A stretch of DNA of 64,000 bases from Nemophila menziesii (GCA_029959085.1 JARWIR010000008.1:14866001-14930000); one strand, 5' to 3'; numbered from the stretch's first letter, positions 1 to 9,825 are shown. Notes: generated from the sequence alone by a model not told the origin. Made by a program: numbers and translations.

Positions 1-294
1 GTCCAACATGAAAGAACAAAGCATGTAGACATTGATTGCAAAATAACTCGAGAAAAATTACATGATGGAGTGATCAAATTGTTTTATATACCATCTTCCC
101 TTCAGCTTGCTGATATGTTTACTAAACCTTTGGGTTCTTTGCCTTTTCACAACAATATTTCCAAGTTGAACATCATTAACATCCATGTTCCACTTGTGGG
201 GGGATCTTGGAATGTAAATGCAGAAGTCGAAAAGAAGCAAATCAACAAGATAACAGATAAACAACTTGGAGGACCAAAATGCAATAAAGAATAA
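1..294 (+). pseudogene. Ty1/copia pol tail (RNase H C-terminus), partial
   Basis: The frame starting at base 1 reads HVDIDCKITREKLHDG, then VIKLFYIPSSLQLADMFTKP. This is the conserved end of copia RNase H, with the family motif (Q)xADxFTKPL, here LADMFTKPLG. RNase H removes the RNA strand during reverse transcription of the element. Only the last 60-70 codons lie in the window; the rest is upstream of base 1. The open frame runs through the polypurine tract into the LTR and stops at 294, so the last ~30 codons are not conserved protein. Fragment of a decayed element. Confidence 0.85.
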
Positions 295-465
295 AGTTGT
301 AACTAAATCAGTTACATTACAGCTGTTAGATGATTAAGTAGAATAAAAAATTGTTAGTAGACTTGATATGAAATCTATATATACACATTGTAATCGTAAC
401 AATAAGCAATAAGAAAATATCTTCTTCTCTCTGTTTTACTCTTCTTCTTCTTCTTTCTTATATAT
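1..465 (+). mobile_element. Ty1/copia retrotransposon 3' end with 3' LTR
   Basis: The RNase H tail is followed by a polypurine tract (GTGGGGGGA, about 195-204). An LTR-like segment begins near 205 with TCTTGGAATG, a likely mutated TGTTGGAATG start. A TATA-like stretch lies at about 376-384. A pyrimidine-rich CTTCTTCTT tail near 440-465 is typical of copia LTR ends. The 5' half is outside the window and no target duplication can be checked, so the right edge is approximate. Confidence 0.7.
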
Positions 466-1089
466 AAAACTTTTCTGCATATTCTTGAAACTCCATCAAT
501 GGTGACTTAGCTTTGTATATCTTTACACCACCAGTGAGCAAACTTGCAAGGTAGGGAGATAAATGTATTGACATATAGCTTTTTACATAATAATTATTTA
601 ATTTTGGTACGAAAACATAATATTGAAAACACTTTGACATGTAAATAATTTAGTGGACGAAGACAATATGTGGGAACATGATCTTAGATTCTGTCATTCA
701 AATGATAATCAAACGCAATTAAAGTTTTACAGATTAATTTGTTTCAAGCTGAGGTTGGGACATTGAGTTTCCAAATATAATTTGAGAAAGAAGAGATAAA
801 GAGATGAAAAGGAAAGATCATGAAACCGTTTTGCAAATAGTCAAATGAAAATGCAATTTCATATTGAAAAAGAAGTGCAGAGCTCTTAATGTATATATAA
901 TATATTTGAAGAGCTATCCTGATGACTTTGTGATATGCAAATAAGCATATGAAATACAGAAAATGGCAACTGTCTGAAGATTGCATTCAACGAAACTATT
1001 GATGTTCGAATATGAGTTCAACACGTTTTGAGAGCATAAGCAATCTATTATATATTGTAGCAGGTGGCTTACAATTTGTGCATCGGGAA

Positions 1090-1091
<2 letters not shown>

Positions 1092-1121
<30 letters not shown>
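1092..1121. repeat. (AT)n microsatellite
   Basis: About 15 uninterrupted AT units, seen directly. A likely polymorphic locus. Confidence 0.95.
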
Positions 1122-1123
<2 letters not shown>

Positions 1124-1308
1124 AGACTTCTTCGAACTACTCATATACATAATATATACACATGTGTGTATATTTTAAATACTATACCTTCAATATTTTA
1201 TTGTTTGCTCTTCAAGTCTCCTTTTGCTTAGTCTTTTCATTTTGTATATTCTTGCCTTACCTACTACTCTCTACACATAGTTGTGCCTTTACGTATATGA
1301 ACTCAGAA

Positions 1309-1321
1309 TATATATATAAAG
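1309..1321 (+). promoter_or_regulatory. Candidate TATA box of the NLR pseudogene
   Basis: TATATATATAAAG lies about 50 bp upstream of the first NLR ATG (1370). The distance and sequence fit a plant core promoter, but the region is AT-rich, so this could be chance. Confidence 0.35.
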
Positions 1322-1369
1322 TTGCTTCACATATTGACTGATGAGTTAAAAAGTAACACAAAATTATAG

Positions 1370-1955
1370 ATGGAGAGAGTTATTAAAGAAAAGCTGGATC
1401 CCTCACTTCTTGACCCTCTCTTAAAAATTCTTGAGGAATTTGCGGAGATGAATTTTAATTTTGATGGTGATTTTTTATTTATTTCACTCCTGAAAGCATT
1501 TCTGATGGATCCCCCTCAAAATTTCGCTGAAAATGGTACTCTGGAAAAACTTGAGTCAATGGCCTCTGCGATAATAATTATCATCTCCATGTGTGATCTC
1601 AATACAACAACGAATCTGCCCAATCAATGGCCACTTCCATTTTATGAAGAACTGATCAGCCCTAGCAGCTGACATTGGGGGATAAAAAAATGTGAAATCA
1701 ACTCCAGAAAAAGCACAAAGACAGTTATTATCCTAGGACTAGTGGACTCGGGATTGTTGATCATCTTGTGGAGAATCTAAAAGGGTTGGTTATAGCCAAG
1801 TCTGATTCAATAAAACCTTTGAAGTATTACATAATGATGCTCACATCATCGCTACAATATCTCTCTTCTAACCTCATGGTGATGCCAGAGCACCACAACG
1901 AGGAAGCTCAAGTAAAAAATCTTGTCAAAAAATCACAAATTTATTTAATTGATTA
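1370..1955 (+). pseudogene. NLR N-terminal domain, two frame pieces
   Basis: The first frame (1370-1672, 100 aa, starts MERVIKEKLD) is rich in amphipathic helix (LLDPLLKILEEFAEM) and ends at TGA. The second (from 1768, MENLKGLVIAKSD) continues with SIKPLKYYIMMLTSSLQYL. It runs to the target duplication at 1947-1955 and joins in frame to LIDYFMVGYIP at 3339 onward once the transposon is discounted. It resembles the extended helical N-terminus of R1/Mi-1.2-type CNLs rather than a TIR domain. The ATG at 1370 is chosen because it follows a TATA-like box and nothing coding is seen upstream. Confidence 0.7.
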
Positions 1956-2340
1956 AAGTAAATAACACTTTTGCCCCCTGGGTTTATACGCGATTGACAG
2001 GTTGCCCCCTAACTCTTAAAATGCGCCTCGTTGCCCCCTAAGATTTGTTTTTGTGACCCGTTACCCCCTACTGCGTGTTCCGTCCATTTTTTCCGTTAAA
2101 AGTGACGTGGCATTTCCATGTCACAATTTTTTTTTTTAATCCAGATGTCAATTAATTATTTAATTAATTTAAACCAAGGGCAAAAAAGAAATTTCATTAA
2201 TAGGTTTTATAATATTAAATATAATTAATATAATAACCACCCCCCACCCCACCCACCGCACCCCCCCTACCCCCCCTCTTCCCCTTCTTCTTCCCCATTC
2301 TTCTTCTTCTTCCCGACACCTGCAACTTTTCTTATAAAAA
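1956..2340 (+). repeat. Left terminal inverted repeat of the 1.4-kb MULE
   Basis: It contains four blocks of five C (in the context GCCCCCT or ACCCCCT) spaced 35-45 bp apart, then GTGACGTGGCATTTCCA, then a C/CT-rich tract. All are mirrored at 2955-3338. Confidence 0.85.
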
Positions 2341-2954
2341 AAAAAAAAATCAGCAAACTTCTTTTTTCATCCAAAATAGCTTAATCAATTTATATTCAAA
2401 ATGTGGGTTAATTTCTAGTGCCAAAAAGATCTTTAAACGACCATGTCTGGAAATAAAAGTTACGAGCTGTAAGTGTTTGTTCAGAGATGAGATAAAAGTT
2501 ACGAGCTTTAATGAAATTTAAAACTTCTTTATCATTTAAACGACCCAATAATTGAATTTGCTTTTCCGAATCAGAAATCTTAACCAAGGTTTTAACCAGA
2601 GATTAAAGCAGTCAGATTTAACCATAGGGATTAGTTCCTCAAATATAATAGAAGCTACAGACACCATAACCCTTCACAGTTTTACTCGGCCGCGACATGT
2701 ATCAATTGATAGCGCACGACCAAAGCTATTTCTATAAGATTAATAGCCGAAACAACAGAAAATCTGTGCGTCAAGTTATTAAACTTCGTATTAAATTACT
2801 CTATTTTGTTTATATATATGGTTTCTTAGTCAAATCATGTGTTAGAAGAATCAATTAATCGAGAAGCTATTTGACCTTCAAGCTCTCCATCAATGGTGAT
2901 GTCTAAGTAGCATCTTGGATTCACCATTCTCATAAGCTATTTGATCTGGAGAAG

Positions 2955-3338
2955 CTGCTCAATGAGAAGCTTATGTTGCTGCTGTATTTTTTTTTTTTTT
3001 TTAAAGAACCAGAGGTGTAGTTGGGGAAGAAGAAGAAGAACGGGGAAGAAGAAGAGGGGGGGGGGGGTGTGGTGGGGTGGGGGGTGGCTATTTTATTATT
3101 TATATTTAATATTATAAAAACTATATATAAAATTTCTTTTTTATCCCTGTTTTAAAAAAAAAAAAAATGTGACGTGGAAATGCCACGTCACTTTTAACGG
3201 TGAAAAATGGACGGAACACGCAGTAGGGGGTAACGGGTCACAAAACTAAATCTTAGGGGGCATCGAGGCGCATTTTAAGAGTTAGGGGGCAACCTGTCAA
3301 TCGCGTATAAACCCAGGGGGCAAAAGTGTCATTTACTC
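2955..3338 (-). repeat. Right terminal inverted repeat of the 1.4-kb MULE
   Basis: Inverted counterpart of 1956-2340, including the G-run blocks, TGACGTGG core, and the GAAGAAGAAG and poly-G tract around 3020-3080. Confidence 0.85.
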
Positions 3339-3347
3339 AATTGATTA

Positions 3348-4500
3348 TTTCATGGTTGGATATATTCCAATCTGGTATTGCATGTACTATCTTACTGATC
3401 TAATGCGCAAATGTAGAGATTATATTATACAACTAAACATAGAATTAGGGGAAATGCAATATATATTGGGCAGTATTTTTGGCGCCTGGGGAAGAAATTT
3501 TTCCCTCGACATCATCCACGTCTCCATTGTCCATGACAGTGATGTCCATGATAAAATCTGGGAAATCTATAATTACCCTGCTATATTTTTTCGGTTTGAA
3601 CTTCGTACGTGGAGTGATTTCTCATACTACAAAGAAAGGAAGAATGAGGTGCTTCTTCAGCTTTTACGTAATGTTTCATATCGACCTGGTGTAGAAGATC
3701 CTGATAGGATAGCTTATACAAGTGATATGACCCAAGATGAGTTGGAAACATCACTTCGTGCAGTCATGAGGAAACGATATCTCATGATATTGAAAGATGT
3801 GCAGGATTTTGATGCATTGAAGGACATACAAAAAGTTTTATCAGTTGGAATAGGAAGCAAGATTTTGTTGACAACTCGCTCTCCAGAGTTGGTTGTCCAG
3901 TGTTGTGGTGGTTTTCAAGAGCTTGTTTATTATAGAAGTTTACTAGATCATACTTCAATATCACAACCTAGTAGGCCAACAACTGACAATGATGTGGTGG
4001 GTTTTAAAGAGGAGACAAGGAGTATGCTTGATCTTCTTATTAGAGGACCAACAAAACGGCTTATAATCTCAATATTTGGTATGCCTGGACTAGGGAAAAC
4101 AACTCTTGCGAAGAAACTATATAATAATCGTTCAGTCATCGAACATTTCGACAAGCGTGCATGGTGTAATGTTTCACAAGTTTATGAAAAAAAGAAGCTA
4201 TTGTTGGAACTCTTAGGTCAAATTGTTCAGCTTTCTGCTACTGACCATCATAAGAATGATGTTGAATTGGCCGAATCTCTTTGCAAGAGTCTCAGTGGGA
4301 GGAGGTTCCTTATTAATGTCCTTGATGACATGTGGAGTATTGGGGCTTGGAATGATCTTACAAGATGTTTTCCAGATAAAATAAACGGAAATAGAATCAT
4401 CTTCACTACTAGACTGAAACAGTTGGTATCCGAAACTCAATCTAGTAGCAAACTGCAACCTCTTGGTAATCTCTCTGAAGTACAATTACCGGGCACTTGA
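3348..4500 (+). pseudogene. NLR central block: degenerate NB-ARC followed by P-loop NB-ARC
   Basis: 382 codons from the ATG at 3352. Residues 1-45 finish the helical N-domain (YYLTDLMRKCRDYIIQL). Residues 54-87 align without gaps to 239-272 of the same protein, but the Walker A loop GMPGLGKTT (243-251) is replaced by VHDSDVHDK. RNBS-A-like RFELRTW (81-87), kinase-2-like RYLMILKDV (142-150) and RNBS-B-like GSKILLTTR (168-176) follow, so residues 54-183 are a second NB-ARC without a nucleotide-binding loop. The standard NB-ARC begins at about 214 (DVVGF) with a good P-loop, RNBS-A (FDKRAWCNVSQ), kinase 2 (LINVLDDMW) and RNBS-B (GNRIIFTTR). The frame breaks near 4485-4495, and the rest of the domain continues in another frame. 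Confidence 0.88.
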
Positions 4501-4664
4501 CGATGAAAGTTGGGAGTTGTTAAAAAATAACTTGTTTCATAAAGAAAGCTGTCCGTTAGAACTATTGGAGGTTAGAACCGAAATTGCAAAACGATGTAAA
4601 GGGTTGCCTATTTCTGTTGTTTTGGTAGCTGGGGTTCTTGCTAAAACTGAGAAGACAAAAGATG
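4463..4664 (+). pseudogene. NLR ARC1 segment after frameshift
   Basis: ALDDESWELLKNNLFH, then CKGLPISVVLVAGVLAKTEK: the conserved RNBS-C and GLPL (here GLPI) motifs of the NB-ARC. It overlaps the previous frame by a few codons, so one base was gained or lost near 4485-4495. It stops abruptly at KTKD, where the 5.4-kb MULE entered (duplication 4656-4664). Confidence 0.9.
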
Positions 4665-4747
4665 GAGTTTTTTTTAAGTGTAGCATAAAATTAATAAATA
4701 ATTAGTGATTTGGCACCAAAGAAAAAAAAATTGCAGAAATGGCACAT

Positions 4748-4959
4748 GGGCGGTATCCGTGATACCGCCCTTAATTAATTAACGTCGAAGGGCTGTGGTC
4801 AAAACACCGCCCTTAGTTAAAATTTGATTAAGCAAAGGGCGGTAATCTAGGTACCGCCCTTAGTTCAAATTTGACCGAGTTTTAGGGGCGGTAGGCTAGC
4901 TACCGCCCTTAGTTCAAATTGGACCGAGTTTTAGGGGCGGTAGTCTAGCCACCGCCCTT
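4748..4959. repeat. Left subterminal palindrome array of MULE copy 1
   Basis: Five imperfect palindromes with arms AGGGCGGT/ACCGCCCT at about 4748-4772, 4787-4814, 4834-4861, 4884-4910 and 4933-4959, a spacing of 46-50 bp. The linkers also repeat (TTAGTTCAAATTTGACCGAG). Likely binding sites for the transposase or a host factor; function inferred. Confidence 0.85.
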
Positions 4960-4979
4960 GGTCCCAGACTTTTTATCCT

Positions 4980-5642
4980 CCATTTCTGCAGAAAAAACAT
5001 TACACTTCTTCTTCTTTTCTTCAATAACCGCCCAAAACCCACCGCCCCCTTCCCTGCTCCGCCGTTTAGCCGCCATTAACAACAAAATTCCGAGGCAAAG
5101 CAACTCCATCCAACCACTCACCACTCAATCATCATCCTCCACTCATCTTCCAAAGGTTAGGGTTTTGAACTCCCTTTTTTTTTTTTTTTAATTTTGTTTT
5201 TTGTATTGATTTGATTATGTATTGCATGCTATTATTGTAGTGTAATGTGTTAAATTTCCTTTTATATTGATATGGAATATAATTGTTTGAAAAATTGATT
5301 TAGATTATTGCACAAATGGTCTTGATTAATTAGATTATTGCACAATTGGTCCTTGTAATTGTACTAATTGTTGAAAGTAATAGCTTTTACATTATTTATC
5401 CCATTAAGAAATTGAATTTTAGTAAATTGCATAAATGGTCCTTATAAATGTCGATAATTGCACAATTGGTCCTTTTAAAAGTTGATAATTGCACAATTGG
5501 TTCTTCTAATTGTACTAATTGTATAAAGTAATAGCTTTTAAATTATTTATACATTTAAGAAATTGAATTTTAGTAATTAGACAATTTTGTATGGATGTTT
5601 AATTAATTGGACAATTTTGTCCTTTTTTTTTTGCTAGGTTTA
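4980..5642 (+). promoter_or_regulatory. 5' leader and leader intron of the MULE PMD gene
   Basis: A CT-rich leader (about 4980-5155) ends in AAG|GTTAGGG, a plausible donor, and TTTGCTAG at 5631-5637 is a plausible acceptor five bases before the ATG. The intron between holds repeated phrases of the type TTGCACAATTGGTCCTT (about 5310-5610). The matching leader is present at 38.7-39.35 kb in copy 2, which supports a real transcribed leader. Confidence 0.6.
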
Positions 5643-7414
5643 ATGGCATCGTCTAGTAGTAATCCGGACTTGGTTTTATGGAGACAAGGGCAATTTGGGC
5701 ATAAATCCGAAGCCGTGACTAATGTAAGTTAATTTCTTCAAAAGAACAATTTTTTTTAGTTTATTTGTTAATTCTTTTTTTCTTACCAGGGCCGATACGA
5801 AGGTGTGATGATCAAGCCAATCTCCACTACACCGTGGGAGTTGGATCCAAGGGTAATTCCTTTCGTTGAAGAAGCTGGGTTTGGAGAGATTCGAAAAATA
5901 TCCAGGATCGTGTTGGACCACGCGTTGATCTCTGCGATGGTCGAAAGGTGGAGACGGGAGACTCATACCTTTCACATGCCCGTAGGCGAGATGACCGTCA
6001 CCTTAAGAGACGTTTCGATGATATTAGGTATTCCTATTTGTGGTCGTGCAGTGACTGAGACCGACCCGGTCTACTTTGACTTTGAACAAACATGTTTGCA
6101 TTTATTCGGAATGGTACCGCCGGATAGGGGAGATGGTCGCAAAATTATCCAAGTACATTGGTTAAGGAAGACTTTTGGGGATAATAAACCAGATGACGGT
6201 GTAGATGACACGGTTTTACGCTATTTCGCTAACGCGTACATTATGCATTTATTGGGTACATTCCTTTTCCCAACCGGCAAACAAAATACCGTCCCGACTA
6301 TGTATATGCCGTTGTTGATGGATTTGAAGGAGACTAGGAAATATGCTTGGGGAGCGGCAGTATTATCGTATTTGTATAGTGGTCTATGCGGTGCGTGCGA
6401 GGGAACCATGGCAACCCTCAAGGGGTGTGGTCTTCTTTTGCAGGTATTTCTTCTATTTTATAACTCGCGATATGGTATAGAGTTGTAATATTTGTTTCGA
6501 TTATTTTCTTGCAGATATGGTGTTGGGACTATTTGCATGTTAAACCTACTTTAGTCCATTATGCTGTCAACGCTGGTTACGGTCCCGCTAGTGTCTCGTA
6601 AGTGAAATGTTTAACGTTCGTGTATTATTAATATTTATGAATTATTAATTATGTTTTGTTTTTTATTTTGTGTAGTTGGAATGGTGCAAAAACCTGGGTC
6701 AATAGTTGCGGTAGGACTTTACGTATTTATCGAGACGATTTGGATATGCAAGAAGCGGATCAGGTTAGGTTTTGTGGGATTAGCTGATAATATACAACTT
6801 TCTAACAAATTATATTGAATTAGGTTACTTGGATGCCCTATGAGGGTGCTCGGATTGGAACGGTAGCTGAGACTTGTTTGATCGATCGACCGGAATACCT
6901 TTGTGTTGTCCCGTTGATACATTTTAATAACGTAGAGTGGTACCGGCCCGATCGTGTTTTGAGACAGTTCGGTTACATTCAAGATATTCCCAAACCCATC
7001 GATCGAGACCGAGACAAGTACCATACCTCCATGGATCGAATAGGTAAGTATAACGAAGTTTGGAGAGTCAAATATGATCGAGAGATCCGAATTTGGAATG
7101 AGGCTTGGTATAATAGGCTAGATGACCTAGTTCAAGGGTTCGGGTGTACTCCAAGGTACGAGGCTTGGTATCGGGCAAATTCAAGGATATATATCTCCCC
7201 TGCTCAAGGACGAAATGAGGGTCAAGATCAAGAAACCGGCTACCATCCTCGGGGAGCTCAACTACAAAGATTGGTAATACATTAAACATTAACCGCTCTT
7301 TATTTATTTATTTTGTTTTAATATTATATTGAGATTTTTGGATATTGACAGGTTCGATCGACCGTTGACTTGGCTTATCGTATTTCGGACCCGGGTGTCA
7401 CTGTTGTTGGTTGA
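5643..7414 (+). CDS. Plant mobile domain (PMD) protein carried by a MULE, C-terminally truncated
   Basis: Six exons predicted from GT..AG borders and comparison with copy 2: 5643-5723, 5790-6443, 6515-6597, 6676-6763, 6824-7273, 7352-7414 (about 472 aa). The start MASSSSNPD follows a leader-intron acceptor. The core is the PMD seen in MAIN/MAIL1 proteins: LDPRVIPFVEEAGFGEI, then WRRETHTFHMPVGEMTVTL, DVSMILGIPICG, and later WCWDYLHV and WMPYEG. In hosts, MAIN and MAIL1 act in nuclei in transposon silencing and genome stability; PMDs are also known as passengers of MULE and Ty3 elements. What the element's copy does is unknown. The protein ends by running into the reverse strand of the transposase; copy 2 keeps extra codons (DDLRAPVRQMLTYAGE), so the true C-terminus was deleted here. 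Confidence 0.85.
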
Positions 7415-9473
7415 CATTTACGATGAAACTCGTTCTATCACTATCCGATCTCCTACCATCCAACGCATTACACACCCATATATCGTCTTCTGCATCGTAA
7501 AGTTCGGGTTTATAACCTGTCCCATAAACTTGACTCTTATAAAGTTCAATTTCGACCTTCGGTGGGAATACTTTTCCTTTTGCCAAAGCCTCCTTCCCGT
7601 CTTTTCTATGGAGAACAAAGTAACCGTTACTTTTTTCAAATGTTAACAATACAATCGCCGTTACCGGCAACCCCCTAACTCCTTTCAAGACCTTATTAAA
7701 AACCTCCGATAAATTAGTTGTCATATTACCGTAACGGTACCCTCCGTCATGTGCAAGAGACCATCTATCCTTTGCTATTCTTTCAATCCAATCTTTGTAT
7801 TTTCCGTCATTTAACTCGATAAATTGTCGGTAATACTTATCATGTTCATGCATATCCGACATGTAAGCAAGATCAATGAAAGTCTTCTTTGCCACCCGAT
7901 TTTTGTACCTGTGATTCAAATTGCTTGCTAAGTGGCGCACACAAAAACGATGAACTCCAATGGAAGGTGGGAACACATCCCGAATACTTGCCAATATACC
8001 TTTATGCCGATCCGACAATATACAAATTTTTCGGTTCTTCGTAACATATTTTTTTAAACAATTCAAAAAGAATGTCCATGTGCGTGTCGACTCAACATCC
8101 GCTAACGAATAAGCTAACGGAAATAGTTGATTGTTTGCATCGTACCCAACCGCAATTAGTAGTTTACCATCGTACTTACCATATAAATGGGTTGCATCAA
8201 TGCTAACCACGGGCATCAAATGCTTAAAACCTTCGATACTAGGTCCAAATGCCCAAAAAACCATATCAAACGTAGCTTTGTTTCCATTAGTGTTTTTATA
8301 AACAAAATCGTATATTGATCCCGGGTTAGTGGCTCGTATAGCACCCAAAAGTCGTGGTAAATCCGTGAACGCTTCTTCATGTGTTCCGAATAATTTTTCA
8401 AGAACCTTTTGTTTACCACGCCATGCCTTACCATACGAAATGTAGTGTCCGTAATCCTTATGAATTTGAGTTTGTATCAAACCAATTTTCATAGCTATAT
8501 CAGTCTTCACCATTGCAAATACTTCATCTCTAACAAAATCGGAAGTCAATTGTCGGTGATTTTTCACAAGAATTCCGGGTTGACATGTATGTTCTTCAAA
8601 CCTAGTAATTTGCCACACGTTACTTCGGCTAACATAAACACCACGTACATAGAATGGGCAACCGTCTTTAGCATGTACACAAATGCGTGCAATGTATTTA
8701 TTATTCGTCCTTTTAGTTTTACATTGCTTGTGATTTCTTAGGTGCCACCTACTCACGTCCAACAAAAGAGCACGCCTTGAGGCGTATCTCTCACCATGGA
8801 TGAGTTGAACTCCAGTCACCATGGAAGATGGTCGACTTAATTGCCAATCATGACATTCTCCTTGCTCGCTCGTATCAAGGGGACCGAAATTGTAGTTAGA
8901 TGGATTAGAACATTCATCATCGTCATCGTCATCCTCATCATCGTCCTTACCACTAACTTCGCCCTCATCACTAGAAATGTGAAAACCCTCTTCATCGGAT
9001 GCCTCCGATTCGGTTTCGCTATTGTCATCGTCTTCATTATAGTCTTCACGAATTGTCTCGACAATCGGCTCAAGAGGTGTGGATGTGTTACCCCGCTCAT
9101 AATTCTTTTTTTTACCCTTTACACGCGAATTAGAAGATTGCGATTCACGAATTTCTTTAACCACGGCGTAAATCTCAATAGCATTGTATTGACCGTTTCT
9201 CGCACCACAAATCATCGGACTAATCGTGTCCTCCCCAACATCTATAGCATGATACCGTGGAGGGTTTGACGAAACCGGACATCGCCATTTCAAATCGAAA
9301 ATAACTTCTTTTGCATTCCAATTACAAGTCGAACATACGGCTTGTTTTAAACCAATCAACCCTATATCTCCTCCGGTCATAAATGGTTTGCAATTACCCC
9401 CGGAATACTCAACCGAACCATTACCGCTAAGAACAACATCTCCTCCATAAAAACATATCCACATAAAACTCAT
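7398..9473 (-). CDS. MuDRA-type MULE transposase, truncated before the SWIM finger
   Basis: 691 codons, one exon. After an N-terminal region (1-140) and an acidic run (about 146-188), a WRKY-GCM1/MuDR-type zinc-binding DNA-binding segment lies at 220-300 with C265, C272, H295 and C297. The catalytic domain has the expected D, D, E residues: D426 in VVSIDATHLYGKY, D488 in ILSDRHKGI, E590 in NLSEVFNKVL, and the C/H motif RFCVRHLASN. Intact relatives end in a SWIM zinc finger (CxCxnCxH) after a motif like VxLNxxxCxC; here the frame reads FIVNVNQQQ and stops exactly where that finger should begin, in sequence antisense to the PMD gene. The active site is present, but loss of the finger probably impairs function. 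The start is the ATG at 9471-9473, shared with copy 2. Confidence 0.9.
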   Translation of the reverse strand: MSFMWICFYGGDVVLSGNGSVEYSGGNCKPFMTGGDIGLIGLKQAVCSTCNWNAKEVIFDLKWRCPVSSNPPRYHAIDVGEDTISPMICGARNGQYNAIEIYAVVKEIRESQSSNSRVKGKKKNYERGNTSTPLEPIVETIREDYNEDDDNSETESEASDEEGFHISSDEGEVSGKDDDEDDDDDDECSNPSNYNFGPLDTSEQGECHDWQLSRPSSMVTGVQLIHGERYASRRALLLDVSRWHLRNHKQCKTKRTNNKYIARICVHAKDGCPFYVRGVYVSRSNVWQITRFEEHTCQPGILVKNHRQLTSDFVRDEVFAMVKTDIAMKIGLIQTQIHKDYGHYISYGKAWRGKQKVLEKLFGTHEEAFTDLPRLLGAIRATNPGSIYDFVYKNTNGNKATFDMVFWAFGPSIEGFKHLMPVVSIDATHLYGKYDGKLLIAVGYDANNQLFPLAYSLADVESTRTWTFFLNCLKKYVTKNRKICILSDRHKGILASIRDVFPPSIGVHRFCVRHLASNLNHRYKNRVAKKTFIDLAYMSDMHEHDKYYRQFIELNDGKYKDWIERIAKDRWSLAHDGGYRYGNMTTNLSEVFNKVLKGVRGLPVTAIVLLTFEKSNGYFVLHRKDGKEALAKGKVFPPKVEIELYKSQVYGTGYKPELYDAEDDIWVCNALDGRRSDSDRTSFIVNVNQQQ

Positions 9474-9825
9474 ATCTACCTAAAGTCCAATACAAACAAA
9501 GTAATCAATAGATAATCAAATTAACACACACAACTACTATATACAAACTAATTTAACCTACTAATTGTTAGAAACAAACTCATACACCTAATAAACACAC
9601 AAAACTACTATATACCCCTAAAAAACCCTAATTTTTCTTGCATATAAATGGTATATATAAACACAAATGAATAGAATAATTACCTTCAAGATGATTGGAC
9701 CAAGGATTTGATGGAAAAAATGAAGATTTTGGGAGTAATTTGAAGAGGGGTGAGTGTATGAGAGAAAATGGGTATTGAAATAGAAAGAAATGGAAGAAGG
9801 GGGTATTTTTAACCTAATCTGCGAG
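9474..9825 (-). promoter_or_regulatory. Transposase upstream leader
   Basis: Non-coding, about 350 bp between the transposase ATG and the right palindrome array. Conserved in copy 2 (41511-41850). By position it holds the transposase promoter and 5' UTR; no certain TATA box is picked. Confidence 0.5.

Larger units (their letters stand above)
466..1369. other. Intergenic, upstream of the NLR pseudogene
   Basis: I see no coding potential beyond short chance frames. It contains a perfect AT dinucleotide run at 1092-1121 and AT-rich DNA. It is presumably the old promoter side of the NLR. Confidence 0.6.
1956..3338. mobile_element. Non-autonomous Mutator-like element with ~380-bp terminal inverted repeats
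   Basis: Exact 9-bp duplications AATTGATTA flank it (1947-1955 and 3339-3347). The ends are inverted copies: 1956 onward reads AAGTAAATAACACTTTTGCC, and the reverse of 3338 reads GAGTAAATGACACTTTTGCC. Similarity continues about 185 bp almost perfectly and, less well, through CT-rich/GA-rich tracts to about 2340 and 2955. The 9-bp duplication and very long TIRs are the MULE hallmark. The interior (2341-2954) shows no transposase; a 61-aa frame at 2552-2737 is unrecognised. Whether the interior is a captured host fragment (Pack-MULE) cannot be told by eye. Confidence 0.88.

Noticed and set aside
7418..7646. 73- and 105-aa frames overlapping the transposase end
   Set aside because: Alternate-frame shadows of the transposase coding sequence.
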